DNA of 64,000 nt. Source: Streptomyces sp. NRRL S-118. Its GTDB lineage: Bacteria > Actinomycetota > Actinomycetes > Streptomycetales > Streptomycetaceae. The position numbers and the translations under genes were made by a program. Positions 43,810 to 52,375 of this stretch are shown piece after piece (the stretch's first letter is position 1; each line of letters opens with the position of its first letter). A model generated the notes under the pieces. It ran no database searches and was not told the DNA's origin. It saw nothing but the letters and a program-made list of their open reading frames with translations. The DNA lies in contig NZ_KL591010.1 in the NCBI RefSeq assembly GCF_000716335.1, positions 133,388 through 197,387 of the forward strand, written 5' to 3'.

Positions 43810-45536
43810 GCTGCCTCCTCGTGGGTGTGCCCGGCGGCGACCAGCCGCGCGTACAGGGCGCTCCGGGCGAGCAGGCCCGTGTGCGTGCCGGCGGCCTCGA
43901 CCCGGCCGTCGTCCAGGACCACGATCCGGTCGGCTTCCCGTACCGAGGCGAGGCGGTGGGCGACGACGAGGCAGGTGCGGCCGCGGGCGGCTCGGAGCAG
44001 TTCGCGGCCGATGCGGGCCTCGCGCCGTTCGTCGACCGCGCTCGTCGCCTCGTCCAGGACGAGGACGGGTGCGTCGGCGAGGAGCGCGCGGGCGAGGGCG
44101 AGGCGCTGGCGCTGTCCGCCGGACAGGGTGGCGCCGCGCTCGCCGACCTCGGTGGCGTAGCCGCCCGGCAGCCGCAGGATCTCCTCGTGGATGCCGGCGG
44201 CCCGCGCCGCGGCGTACAGCTCCTCGTCGGTCGCCGCGGGGCGGGCGAGCCGGAGGTTGTCGGCGACGGAGGCGTGGAAGAGGTACGTCTCCTGGGACAC
44301 GACCGCGATGCCGCTCCGCAGCGCGGCGAGGGCGAAGCGGCCGTGGTCCGTGCCGTCGAGGGTGACGCGCCCGCCGTCCGGGTCCCACTGGCGCAGCAGG
44401 AGCGCGAGGAGGGTCGACTTGCCGGCGCCGGACGGGCCGACGACGGCGGTCGTACGGCCCGCCGCGGCGGTGAACGTGACCCCGCGCAGGGCGGGCCGGG
44501 CGGCGCCCGGATAGGTGAAGCGCACGTCCTCGAAGCGGATCTCCGGGGAGCGGGCCGGCATCGGCGCGGTGCCTTCGTCGCGGACCGCGGGCCGTGCCGT
44601 GCGCAGGGCGGCGATGCCGTCAGCGGCCGAGACGCCGAGGTAGCCCGCGTGCCACTCGCGCGACAGGTCCCGGACCGGGCGGAAGCACTCCGACGCCAGC
44701 ATGAGGAGCAGGTAGGTGCCGGTCGCCGCGGTCCGGCCGGACGCGGCCGAGGCGCATGCGACCAGCGCGGCGGCGACCGTGCCGCCCTGGACGGCGAGGT
44801 CCGTGATGCCGGTGTCGACGAGGGACACGCGCAGCTTGGCGACGGTGGCGCGGTGCAGGGCCGCCGAACGCGCCTCCAGGCGGGCACGGGTGCGCGCGAC
44901 CGCCCCGGCGGCCCGGAGCGCCGGCATGCCCTGGAGCGCCTCCAGGTAGTCGGCCGCGAGTGCCTCGTACGAGCCCCAGTGCTCCTGGCCCCGCCGGGCC
45001 AGCAGCGCGTCCCACCAGCGGGGCGCGAGGAGCGCCAGCAGGAGCGCGGGGGCGAGGACGAGGAGGGCGCGGGGCTCGACGAGGGCGACGGCCGCCAGGA
45101 GGAGCGGCGGCAGCGCACAGGTGATCAGGAACTGCGGGAGGTAGCGGGAGACGTAGGCGTCCACGCCCTCGACGCCGTCGACCAGCGTGGCACGGACCGC
45201 TCCGGCCCGGGTGTCCGCGGAGCGGGCCGGCCCGAGGGCGCCGAGGCGTTCGAGGAGGGCGTCGCGCAGACCGGTCCGGACCCGCGCCCCGGCGCGGACG
45301 GCGAGCGCGCGCTGACGCCGGCTCAGTACGGCGCGGACGGCGACGGCCGCGAGGACCCCGGCCAGCAGGGCCGGGAGGCCGGACGTCTCGCCGCGGGCGG
45401 TGCGGGCCAGCGCGAGGGCGAGGAGCACGGCCTGGGCGAGGTGCGTGACGGCCACGGCACCGAGCAGCGCGGTGGCCCCGAGGAGGGGGCGGCGCGCGGT
45501 CCTGGCGGCGCGCAGCAGCTCCGGGTGGAGCATCAT
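43806..45536 (-). CDS. ABC exporter half-transporter, first subunit (CydD-like)
   Basis: A 576-residue half-transporter with an N-terminal membrane domain (LLGATALLGAVAVTHLAQAV onward) and an ATPase domain: Walker A VGPSGAGKST, signature TLSGGQRQR, Walker B PVLVLDEATSAVD. The start is ATG 45536 (ATGATG, the second ATG equally possible), overlapping the stop of the SagB-like gene. The partner begins within its stop codon. The nearly complete coupling from ThiF-like to this gene marks one transcription unit. Confidence 0.88.
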   Translation of the reverse strand: MMLHPELLRAARTARRPLLGATALLGAVAVTHLAQAVLLALALARTARGETSGLPALLAGVLAAVAVRAVLSRRQRALAVRAGARVRTGLRDALLERLGALGPARSADTRAGAVRATLVDGVEGVDAYVSRYLPQFLITCALPPLLLAAVALVEPRALLVLAPALLLALLAPRWWDALLARRGQEHWGSYEALAADYLEALQGMPALRAAGAVARTRARLEARSAALHRATVAKLRVSLVDTGITDLAVQGGTVAAALVACASAASGRTAATGTYLLLMLASECFRPVRDLSREWHAGYLGVSAADGIAALRTARPAVRDEGTAPMPARSPEIRFEDVRFTYPGAARPALRGVTFTAAAGRTTAVVGPSGAGKSTLLALLLRQWDPDGGRVTLDGTDHGRFALAALRSGIAVVSQETYLFHASVADNLRLARPAATDEELYAAARAAGIHEEILRLPGGYATEVGERGATLSGGQRQRLALARALLADAPVLVLDEATSAVDERREARIGRELLRAARGRTCLVVAHRLASVREADRIVVLDDGRVEAAGTHTGLLARSALYARLVAAGHTHEEAA

Positions 45537-46684
45537 GGCCGGTCGGTCCCTTCTGTGCGGGGGGTGGCGCGGGTACGGAGGCCCAGCGCGAGGGCGTGGA
45601 CGGGGTGCGGCGGACCGCCGGGTCCGTGCTGCCAGGAGCCGACGGGCCGCGAGGCGAGCCCGAGCCCGGTGGCGACGGCCTGGGCCAGTCCCACCGCGTA
45701 GCCGGCGCGCACATGGGCGTGGCGGATCCGGGCGGGCGGTGCGTCGTCGGGGCAGCCGTGCGCGAGCAGCAGGGCCCCCGCGTCCGCGAGCCAGCCCTGC
45801 CCGGCGGCCCGGGCGGCGAGCGGCGCGAGGGCGGCGGGGGTGGTCAGCACCTCCCAGGGGAGCGGTGCCGCCCGGCGTGCCGCCGCCAGGACCGTGTGCA
45901 GCGCGGCCGGTCGCGGTGTGCCGTGCAGCGGCGGTCCGGCGCTGCGGCGGGAGCGCAGCGCGGCGTCGGTCAGGACGGGTGCCGCGGTCGGGTGCCAGGC
46001 GGTGGCGGTCCCGGGCAGGGCGCCGAGGAGCCGCCACGCCTCGACGAGGACGTCCGGCGGTGTGTGGGGCGTGGGGGCCGGCGGCGGCGCCGGGGCGTAC
46101 ACCGACCAGCGTTCCAGCGCGTCGGGCGGACCGGGTGTCAGGCGTACGGCGGCGAGGGCGTGTTCGGGTTCGGCGCCGCGCCAGTCGGCCGGGAGTCCCG
46201 CGGCCGCGGCGAGGAGCGCGGGCTCGGCGTCCGGGCACCACTCCGGAGCCCCCGCGAGGGCGAGCGCCGCGGCCGCGTGACCGGTGTCCAGGAGCAGCAG
46301 CGGCCAGGCCCGATGGCCGTAGTGCGACACGGTGCGCCGCGCCGTGACGGTCAGGACCGCGACCGCTCCCGGCGGGGCCCCGGCGGGAGCGGTGGCGCGC
46401 AGGCGCAGGCGGTGGCGCACGGGGTCGTACGCGTACCGGCCGGGCGGCAGCGTGTGGTCCGGGCCGAGGAGCAGGTGGGCGTTGACCGGGTGGAGCGCGC
46501 CCGCGGACGCGGCGGGGCGCAGCCGGACGCCGGCGAGGGACAGCCGCAGGAGCCGGTCCAGGCGCGGCGGGACGGGACGGGGCTCGCCCGGCCACGGGGT
46601 GACCTGACGGCCCGCCGGGATGTCGGGGCCGGGCGGCCGGGGGGAGCGGGCGCGGGCGAGCGCGGTGGGGAGCAAGGTCGTCAT
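45533..46684 (-). CDS. SagB-like nitroreductase-fold oxidase (azoline dehydrogenase type)
   Basis: A 383-residue protein of the SagB/ThcOx nitroreductase group. It shows RLLRLSLAGVRLRPAASAGALHPVNAHLLLG, whose R-P-x-x-SAGALHP core is the FMN-contact signature of SagB dehydrogenases. A degenerate second half follows (RSAGPPLHGTPRPAAL). SagB enzymes oxidise azolines made by YcaO enzymes to aromatic azoles. The sequence is Pro/Ala-rich and divergent, so activity is inferred from context: it starts 4 bp after the YcaO stop and overlaps the exporter start. If inactive, the product could keep azolines. Confidence 0.8.
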   Translation of the reverse strand: MTTLLPTALARARSPRPPGPDIPAGRQVTPWPGEPRPVPPRLDRLLRLSLAGVRLRPAASAGALHPVNAHLLLGPDHTLPPGRYAYDPVRHRLRLRATAPAGAPPGAVAVLTVTARRTVSHYGHRAWPLLLLDTGHAAAALALAGAPEWCPDAEPALLAAAAGLPADWRGAEPEHALAAVRLTPGPPDALERWSVYAPAPPPAPTPHTPPDVLVEAWRLLGALPGTATAWHPTAAPVLTDAALRSRRSAGPPLHGTPRPAALHTVLAAARRAAPLPWEVLTTPAALAPLAARAAGQGWLADAGALLLAHGCPDDAPPARIRHAHVRAGYAVGLAQAVATGLGLASRPVGSWQHGPGGPPHPVHALALGLRTRATPRTEGTDRP

Positions 46685-46688
46685 GGGG

Positions 46689-48044
46689 TCACATGTGGGG
46701 CGGCGGCGCGAGGGTGAAGTCCCCGGGGAGCGCGGGGGCTTCGGTGCGCCACCGCCGGTCGAGGGCGGCCCGGGAGAAGCGGGGGCAGCCGAGGTAGGCG
46801 AAGGCCGCCGGCTGGTTGGGGATCAGGCCGGACACGAGCACGCGGGCCACGCGCAGCGGGGTCTCGGCGATGTCCTCGGTGGTGAGGTCGACGGTGATGA
46901 CGCGGTGGCCGGCCCCGGCGAGGCGGTCGTGGAGCGCGGTGCGGGTGGTGGGCGCGAGGTCGGTGACGGGCACCACGCCCAGTGCGGGGTCGGTGAAGCG
47001 GCGGGCCTGGGGGGCCATGCGGGGGTCGAGCCACACCTGGACGTGCGCGCCGAGGTCGCGGACGGCGGCGAAGTCCTCGCCGCAGTCGTCGAGGTAGCGC
47101 CGGTCGGGGCGGTGGTCGAGGTAGAGGCCGCGTGCCAGCATCCCGGCCTCGACGGCCTGGAAGACCCAGCCGTCGGCGTCGACGGCTCCCTGGGTGAAGA
47201 CCCAGGTGTGGACCGCTTCGAGGACCGCCTTGCGGGCGGCCTCGGCCGGGTCGTAGCGGCAGGCGAAGCCGGCGGCGTGGATGCCCCGGTCCGGGTCGTG
47301 GACGAGCGCGGCCACACAGGGGGCGAACTCGGAGGGCATCTCGACGATCCACACGCCGAGGGAGGTGCCGGCGAGGTCGTCGAGCAGGCCGGGCACGCTC
47401 GCGGGGTCGATGCCGCGGGTGGGTCCGTCGAGGTGCCACCACAGTTCGAGGGCGTCGCGTTCGACGATCTCCAGCAGGGCGCGTTCGACGGCGTCGTCCA
47501 GGCCCTGGCCGGTGGCGATGCCCGCGTAGTTGAGGTGGTGGGTGCGCGGGAGGGAACGGTGTTCGCCCTGGCGCCAGTTGAGGTGGGTGAGGGCGACGGG
47601 TGCCCAGCACTCCTCGCCGTTCTCCGTGCCGCGTGCCCACAGGGCGGGCGTGTCCGGGGTGAGGGGCCGGTAGGGGAAGCCGGGGCGGGCGTACTGCCAG
47701 GGGGCGTAGGCGGGCAGGTCGCCCGGGCCGTACAGGCGCGCGCCCTCGGCGGTGAGTTCGGCCGCGGTGGCGCGGCGCGGCGCGTCCGGGTGCCCGGGCG
47801 GCGGCACGCGGTTGCCGCAGTAGCGTTCGACGGCCTCGGCGACGGCGGCGGTCCGGGCGCCGGCCGGGTCGCCGAAGGTGGTGCCGAGGGAGACGCGGTC
47901 GGCGGGCCAGGCGCCGAACCGGCGGGCGTCGGAGACGTCGGCGGTCATCGCGGTGTAGCGGGGCGGGGCGCCGGTGGGGTGCGGTACGGGCTCGACGCCG
48001 CGTATCAGCCCGCAGACCGGGTCCACGAGGGCTTCGAGGTTCAC
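46689..48044 (-). CDS. YcaO-family cyclodehydratase (TOMM D protein)
   Basis: A 451-residue YcaO enzyme. YcaO proteins phosphorylate backbone amides with ATP so that Ser/Thr/Cys side chains cyclise to azolines. The ATP-binding residues are visible in GDPAGARTAAVAEAVERYCGN, QGLDDAVERALLEIVERDALELWWH and PAEAARKAVLEAVHTW, with the repeated E-x3-E-R helices of the family. The C-terminus is proline-rich (LAPPPHM), like TOMM cyclodehydratases whose end reaches the active site. GTG 48044 overlaps the hydrolase stop. A stand-alone YcaO needs a leader-binding partner, here the ThiF-like protein at 49429. Confidence 0.92.
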   Translation of the reverse strand: MNLEALVDPVCGLIRGVEPVPHPTGAPPRYTAMTADVSDARRFGAWPADRVSLGTTFGDPAGARTAAVAEAVERYCGNRVPPPGHPDAPRRATAAELTAEGARLYGPGDLPAYAPWQYARPGFPYRPLTPDTPALWARGTENGEECWAPVALTHLNWRQGEHRSLPRTHHLNYAGIATGQGLDDAVERALLEIVERDALELWWHLDGPTRGIDPASVPGLLDDLAGTSLGVWIVEMPSEFAPCVAALVHDPDRGIHAAGFACRYDPAEAARKAVLEAVHTWVFTQGAVDADGWVFQAVEAGMLARGLYLDHRPDRRYLDDCGEDFAAVRDLGAHVQVWLDPRMAPQARRFTDPALGVVPVTDLAPTTRTALHDRLAGAGHRVITVDLTTEDIAETPLRVARVLVSGLIPNQPAAFAYLGCPRFSRAALDRRWRTEAPALPGDFTLAPPPHM

Positions 48045-49432
48045 GTCTGTATCTCCTGTACGGGGTCGAGGGGGTGGACGCCCCGGACGACGGGGAGGCG
48101 CAGCGCGCTGCTCCGCATGCGGACGGTGCGGCGGGAGGGCAGCAGCCGTGTGGCGGTCACCGGGTCCTCGCCGGTGTGCGGGTTGCGGGCGTGCGCCGGG
48201 AAGTGGTGGCCCGCGACCTCGACGCGCAGCCGCGTCCCGGCGGCCAGGCGCCGGGCGAGGTGTCCGAGCGGGACGGTGAAGGGGCCGGGGTCGGTGCGGC
48301 GCACGATGCCGGTGGCGAGCGGATCGGCCCGGCCCGCGGGGTCGAGGGCGACGAGCCGGACGGCCCAGTCGGCGCTGGGCGCGTCGGCGACGGCGTCCAG
48401 GCGCGCCTCGGCCGGGCCCAGCAGGTCCAGCGGGCGTGGGAGCGGGGGTGTGACCAGCAGGCAGCGGTCGGGGACGCCGTGCTCGGGGACGTCGAGGCGG
48501 TCGGAGCGGACCGGCCGTGCGGGGTCGGCGACGAAGTCGGCGCCGCGCAGCGGGCGGGGGCCGGTGGGCGTGCCGAAGGGGTACGGGGTGAGGACGGGGT
48601 CCGGCAGGCGGCACCAGTGGTCGCTGCCGCCGAGGGCGACCGCGGAGGCGCGGCCGGTGAGCCGGCCGGCGAGTGCGGCGCGGGCCCAGCCGGTGTGGAG
48701 GGCGCCGAGGTTCAGCCGGTGGGCCGGACGGGCCTCGGGGGCCGGTTCGGCGGTGAGGCGGTGGCCCCAGGGGCCGAGCAGCAGCCGCGCCGGGCCGGGC
48801 CAGTGCCGCCAGAGCCGGAGGGTGTCCGCGGCGAACGGGTCGCGGGTGCCGCCCACCGCGAGCAGGGGCACGTCCGCGGCCGGCACGGGCCGGGGGCCGG
48901 CGCGCCACAGGGCCGCCCAGGCCGGGGAGTCGAGGATGCCGAGGACGGGGAGCTGGTCCAGTCGCCCGGCCCGGGCGTGCGGGGTGCCGCCGTGCTCCGA
49001 CCACCATCCGGCGCGGGCCAGCAGGCGCTCCGGTCCGGTGGCTTCGCGGGCGGTCTCGGCGAGCCCGAGGGCGGGTACGGCGGCGATGACCGCGTCGGCG
49101 CCGGGTGCCACCAGGGCGCAGTACGCGGCGTAGGAGGCGCCCGAGGCGACGACCGTGCCGTCGCTCCAGGGCTGCTCGCGGATCCAGCGGAGGGTGGTCT
49201 CGCCGTCCTTCGCCTCCTGGTCGCCGTAGGGGTCCCAGTCGCCGTCCGAGGCGTGCCGGCCGCGGACGTCCTGGGCGAGCGCGGCGAAGCCCCGGGCCGC
49301 CCAGCCGCGCAGCTCGGCGCGGTGGTGGCGGCGGTCGTACGGGGTGCGGACGACGACGGCGGGGTGCGGCCCCGGCGCGGGCGGCAGGCACACGTCGGTC
49401 GCCAGGCCGTCGATGCGGACGGTGCCGGTCAT
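48041..49432 (-). CDS. CocE/NonD-type alpha/beta hydrolase (X-Pro dipeptidyl-peptidase-like)
   Basis: A 463-residue CocE/NonD esterase-peptidase. The hydrolase domain shows AVVVRTPYDRR, WDPYGDQEAKDGETTLRWI, the nucleophile elbow VVASGASYAAYCAL (G-x-S-x-x) and, later, the His in LLGPWGHRL. The C-terminal jelly-roll domain shows GTRLRVEVAGHHFP. Relatives cleave after proline or hydrolyse acyl groups. Within a RiPP operon the natural guess is leader trimming or product hydrolysis. The precursor has Pro9 and Pro31, which may fit a proline-directed peptidase. It is coupled to both neighbours by ATGA and GTGA overlaps. Confidence 0.9.
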   Translation of the reverse strand: MTGTVRIDGLATDVCLPPAPGPHPAVVVRTPYDRRHHRAELRGWAARGFAALAQDVRGRHASDGDWDPYGDQEAKDGETTLRWIREQPWSDGTVVASGASYAAYCALVAPGADAVIAAVPALGLAETAREATGPERLLARAGWWSEHGGTPHARAGRLDQLPVLGILDSPAWAALWRAGPRPVPAADVPLLAVGGTRDPFAADTLRLWRHWPGPARLLLGPWGHRLTAEPAPEARPAHRLNLGALHTGWARAALAGRLTGRASAVALGGSDHWCRLPDPVLTPYPFGTPTGPRPLRGADFVADPARPVRSDRLDVPEHGVPDRCLLVTPPLPRPLDLLGPAEARLDAVADAPSADWAVRLVALDPAGRADPLATGIVRRTDPGPFTVPLGHLARRLAAGTRLRVEVAGHHFPAHARNPHTGEDPVTATRLLPSRRTVRMRSSALRLPVVRGVHPLDPVQEIQT

Positions 49433-50217
49433 CGGCGGGTGTCCAGCGGCGCGACGTCCGGCACCGGCAGCACGGGGTGCTCGGTGACGGTGAGGTCGCG
49501 CAGGTCGATGCGGCGCAGCCGGCGCCGTACGGCGGGGGGCGCGCCGGCGGCCCAGGCGAGGAGGTCGCCGGTGAGCAGCGCGGCGGTGAGCGCGGCGGAG
49601 GCCTCGGTGTGAGGGGGGCCCTCGTCGGGGGTGGCCGATCCGGCCCAGTAGGCGGCGAGTTCGCGGTGTGCGGGGGTGGCGGCCAGGCGGCGGAGCCGTA
49701 CGTCCGCGGAGGTGACGTCGCCGGGGGCGCAGGCGAGGGGCTCCAGCCAGGCGTGGGCGCCTTCCCGGTGGCAGCGCAGCCAGGCGGCGCCGTGGGCGGG
49801 CAGGGTGTCGGCCCGGTCCCAGATGCCTTCAGGCGCCGGCCGGTCCAGGCACCAGACGACGGCGGTGCGCGCGTCCGGGGTGTCGGGCAGGTCGTGGCGC
49901 ACGGTGGCTCCCGCGTCGCGGACGCACCGGGTGAGCGGCCCTGTCAGCCCGGCGTCGCCGAGCACGACCACGGTGCGTCCGCCGAGCGGGGCGGGCGCCG
50001 GTGTGCGCGTGGTGTAGCCCGCCTCCTCGAAGGCCCGTGCCAGACCGGCGAGTTCCGGGCTCGCCGGTCCCCCGTCGGTGAGGTGCGCGAGGAGCGCGGC
50101 CTCGTCCACCGTTCCGGTGTTCACCTGGAGGAACGTTCCGTCGGGCGTGCGGACGGCGAGGCCCCGGTCAGGGACGGTGACGAGGACGACGCCGGGGGTG
50201 AGCCGCACGGTGGCCAC
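49429..50217 (-). CDS. Ocin-ThiF-like TOMM partner protein (leader-binding C protein)
   Basis: A 262-residue protein resembling the leader-binding E1/ThiF-like partner of stand-alone YcaO enzymes. The N-terminal about 90 residues (VRLTPGVVLVTVPDRGLAVRTPDG) look like the winged-helix peptide clamp; the rest is a degenerate Rossmann domain (TVVVLGDAGLTGPLTRCVRDAG) without the cysteine quartet of true E1 enzymes. The role would be to bind the precursor leader and present the core to YcaO. GTG 50217 has CTGGAGG upstream. It is the first enzyme gene after the precursor, separated from it by a strong hairpin. Confidence 0.78.
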   Translation of the reverse strand: MATVRLTPGVVLVTVPDRGLAVRTPDGTFLQVNTGTVDEAALLAHLTDGGPASPELAGLARAFEEAGYTTRTPAPAPLGGRTVVVLGDAGLTGPLTRCVRDAGATVRHDLPDTPDARTAVVWCLDRPAPEGIWDRADTLPAHGAAWLRCHREGAHAWLEPLACAPGDVTSADVRLRRLAATPAHRELAAYWAGSATPDEGPPHTEASAALTAALLTGDLLAWAAGAPPAVRRRLRRIDLRDLTVTEHPVLPVPDVAPLDTRR

Positions 50218-50257
50218 GAGGTTCCTCCAGGGGGAAGGGGGTGGTGGGGGACGGGGC

Positions 50258-50290
50258 GGGCCCGCCCGGAAAGGCGATCCGGGCGGGCCC
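50258..50290 (-). terminator. perfect 13-bp hairpin between the RiPP precursor and its biosynthesis genes
   Basis: The arms GGGCCCGCCCGGA (50258-50270) and TCCGGGCGGGCCC (50278-50290) pair perfectly around a 7-nt loop, 23 nt after the precursor stop and about 40 nt before the ThiF-like start. It probably terminates most transcripts or protects the precursor message, giving more precursor than enzyme. Confidence 0.8.
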
Positions 50291-50313
50291 CAGGCACGGG
50301 TGGGACGCGGGGC

Positions 50314-50442
50314 CTACTTGTCCGCGTCGGCCTCGACGGCGTCGTCGAAGGGGTTCTCGACGAGCGCGTTGGAGTGGGTCGCCGACAGGTGGGCCAGCTG
50401 ACCCTGCTCGGCGATCGGCGTGAACACCTTGTTCTGCTCCAT
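50314..50442 (-). CDS. RiPP precursor peptide of the YcaO cluster
   Basis: A 42-residue peptide with no recognised family. ATG 50442 has a strong GGAGG site 8 nt upstream; the stop is TAG. Residues 1-19 (MEQNKVFTPIAEQGQLAHL) are leader-like. Residues 17-25 (AHLSATHSN) hold the only clustered Ser/Thr residues (S20, T22, S24) with two His (H18, H23). Residues 26-42 (ALVENPFDDAVEADADK) are an acidic tail that could be a follower or part of the core. There is no Cys, so heterocycles would be oxazol(in)es. The two His beside heterocyclisable residues could ligate metal. It sits downstream of a Zur-like operator and upstream of all modifying genes. Confidence 0.85.
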   Translation of the reverse strand: MEQNKVFTPIAEQGQLAHLSATHSNALVENPFDDAVEADADK

Positions 50443-50500
50443 GGATTGAGCCTCCGTTCAGTACGGGTGACCGCGCCGCCGGACCGGCGACGCACCACCG

Positions 50501-50530
50501 ACACTAATGAATATGATTTTCATTTCGCAA
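50501..50530 (-). promoter_or_regulatory. RiPP precursor promoter with embedded Zur/Fur-type box
   Basis: On the minus strand, TTGCGA (50530 to 50525) and TAGTGT (50506 to 50501), spaced 18 bp, form a good promoter. Between them lies TGAATATGATTTTCA (50508-50522), part of a 19-bp near-palindrome AATGAATATGATTTTCATT with 8 of 9 pairs matched. From memory it differs at one base from the TGAAAATGATTTTCA form of the Streptomyces Zur box. The placement is that of a classic repressor operator. It also overlaps the stop codon of the upstream ATPase gene. Confidence 0.75.
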
Positions 50531-51359
50531 GCCCCGTTGTCGACGGGAGAGGGTGATCCGGGTAACACACCGGCCATCCGCCCTGCGGATCGCGCCCCAC
50601 CCGGCCCGCGACGCCCAGGACGCCGGCGAGGAGTCCGGGCGTGACCACCTCGGCCGGCGGGCCGTCCGCCGCGACCCGGCCGCCCCGCAGCGCCACGATC
50701 CGGTCCGCGAACCGCGCCGCGTGCCCCAGGTCGTGCAGCACCATCACGACGGTCAGCCCGCGCTCCTCGCGCAGCCGCACCACGGTCTGCATCACCTCCA
50801 GTTGGTGGCGCAGGTCGAGATACGTGGTCGGCTCGTCCAACAGCAGGACGCGGGTGTCCTGGGCGAGCGCCATGGCCAGCCGTACGCGCTGGCGCTCACC
50901 GCCCGACAGGGCGTCCACCGGCCGGTCGGCCCACCGCGCCACCCCCACGTCCGCCATCGCCCGGGCGCTCACCGCGTCGTCGCCGTCGCGCAGCATGCCG
51001 AGCGGCCCGCGGGCCGCGTAACGCCCCTGACGCACCAGCTGGCGCACCGTCATGCCGGGCACCGCCGGTGCCTGCTGATGCAGCAGGGCCACCCGCCGCG
51101 CGGCCGCGCGGCGGCCGAGCCGGCCCAGGTCGTCGCCGTCCAGGAGCACCCGCCCGGAGGTCGGCCGGAGGAGTCCGGCGCACAGCCTCAGCAGGGTGCT
51201 CTTGCCGCAGCCGTTGAGGCCCACCAGGGCCACGAGTTCGCCGGGCGCGATGCCCAGGTCGACCCCGGACAGCACCTCCCGGCCCGGATAGCCGAAGCGG
51301 ACCCCTTCCACCCGTACCGCTCCCGTCGACGTGGTCGCGGTGTCCTGAGCAACGCTCAT
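50520..51359 (-). CDS. FecC/FepC-type ABC importer ATPase
   Basis: A 279-residue cytoplasmic ATPase for metal-chelate uptake. Walker A LVGLNGCGKSTLLRL, Q-loop LLHQQAPAVPGMTV, signature ALSGGERQRVRLAMAL, Walker B VLLLDEPTTYLDLRHQLE (the TYLDLRHQ extension is typical of siderophore/heme/B12 ATPases), and switch His in VMVLHDLGHAARFADR. ATG 51359 follows the permease stop by 2 bp. It is the last importer gene; its stop overlaps the operator of the RiPP precursor promoter. Confidence 0.94.
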   Translation of the reverse strand: MSVAQDTATTSTGAVRVEGVRFGYPGREVLSGVDLGIAPGELVALVGLNGCGKSTLLRLCAGLLRPTSGRVLLDGDDLGRLGRRAAARRVALLHQQAPAVPGMTVRQLVRQGRYAARGPLGMLRDGDDAVSARAMADVGVARWADRPVDALSGGERQRVRLAMALAQDTRVLLLDEPTTYLDLRHQLEVMQTVVRLREERGLTVVMVLHDLGHAARFADRIVALRGGRVAADGPPAEVVTPGLLAGVLGVAGRVGRDPQGGWPVCYPDHPLPSTTGLAK

Positions 51360-51361
51360 GC

Positions 51362-52375
51362 CTACTCCTCGCTCGCCGGGCGGCGGCGCGCCACCATCAG
51401 CAGCAGCACCGCCCCCACGCAGGTCGTCAGCGCCCCGGCGGGGACGCTCAGCCGGTCCGTGTCCAGTGCCCGGGCCGCCATGTGCGAGAGCCACTGGGCC
51501 GTCGCGTCCGCGCCGCCCACCACCGCCGCCCCGAGCAGCGCGGCCCCGGGCAGCGCGGCCCGCAGGTCCGCTCCGAAGAGCGCGAACGCCAGGTGGGGCA
51601 CGAGCAGCCCGACGAAGCCGAGCGCGCCGACGGCCGAGACCGCTCCCGCGGTCAGCGCCACGGCGCACACCAGCGCGGCCACGCGCGCCCGGCCGGTGTC
51701 CAGCCCGGCCGCCGACGCCTGTTCGTCGCCGCAGCGCAGGAGGGTCAAGGGCGCGGCCAGCGCGCAGGCCGCCAGGGACCAGACGGCCGCCCAGGGCCAC
51801 AGCAGGTGCCAGTGGTCCCACACGCGGCCCTCGGTGGAGCCGACCAGCCACTGCACGACGCTGCCGAGTTCGCCGGGCGCGACCAGCAGCACCATGGCGG
51901 TCAGCCCGGAGAGCACCGCGGAGACGAGCACACCGTGCACGGCCGTCTGCGCCGGGTCGCCCTTCCCGCGCCCCGCGAGCAGCCACAGCAGGCCCGCGCC
52001 GGCGAACCCGCCCAGGCACGCGGCGGTCACCACGGCGGCCGGGGACTCCCAGCCCGCGAGACCGAGGCCGCTCGCGGTGACCGCGCCGAGCACGGCACCG
52101 GGCGTGACGCCGGTGACCTCGGGCCCGGCGAGCGGGTTGCGCAGCGCCGACTGCAGGACCGTGCCCGCGAGCCCCAGCGAGGCGCCCGCGGCCAGCGCCA
52201 CCAGGGTGCGCGGCAGCCGCAGCCGCAGGACGACGTGCCGGGTCGTGGCGTCGCCGCCGCCACCCAGCACATCCCAGACGCCGGAGACGGGTACGGCGCG
52301 CCCGGCGATCAGGCCGGCGGCCGCGACGAGGAGGAGCAGCAGGAGGAGGGCTGCCGCGCGCCGTGCGTGCGTCAC
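51362..52375 (-). CDS. FecCD-type ABC importer permease, second subunit
   Basis: A 337-residue polytopic permease of the FecCD/BtuC family with about ten helices. Landmarks are RLPRTLVALAAGASLGLAGTVLQSALRNPLAGPEVTGV in pieces, and the ATPase-coupling region GFVGLLVPHLAFALFG. GTG 52375 overlaps the stop of the first permease (GTGA), implying a heterodimeric membrane channel. It transports metal chelates from the lipoprotein at 53379 into the cell. Confidence 0.94.
   Translation of the reverse strand: MTHARRAAALLLLLLLVAAAGLIAGRAVPVSGVWDVLGGGGDATTRHVVLRLRLPRTLVALAAGASLGLAGTVLQSALRNPLAGPEVTGVTPGAVLGAVTASGLGLAGWESPAAVVTAACLGGFAGAGLLWLLAGRGKGDPAQTAVHGVLVSAVLSGLTAMVLLVAPGELGSVVQWLVGSTEGRVWDHWHLLWPWAAVWSLAACALAAPLTLLRCGDEQASAAGLDTGRARVAALVCAVALTAGAVSAVGALGFVGLLVPHLAFALFGADLRAALPGAALLGAAVVGGADATAQWLSHMAARALDTDRLSVPAGALTTCVGAVLLLMVARRRPASEE

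Noticed and set aside
43806..45536. CydDC genuine cytochrome bd assembly transporter
   Set aside because: There are no cydA/cydB genes nearby and both halves are coupled to a YcaO-SagB operon, so export of the RiPP is more likely. It cannot be excluded.
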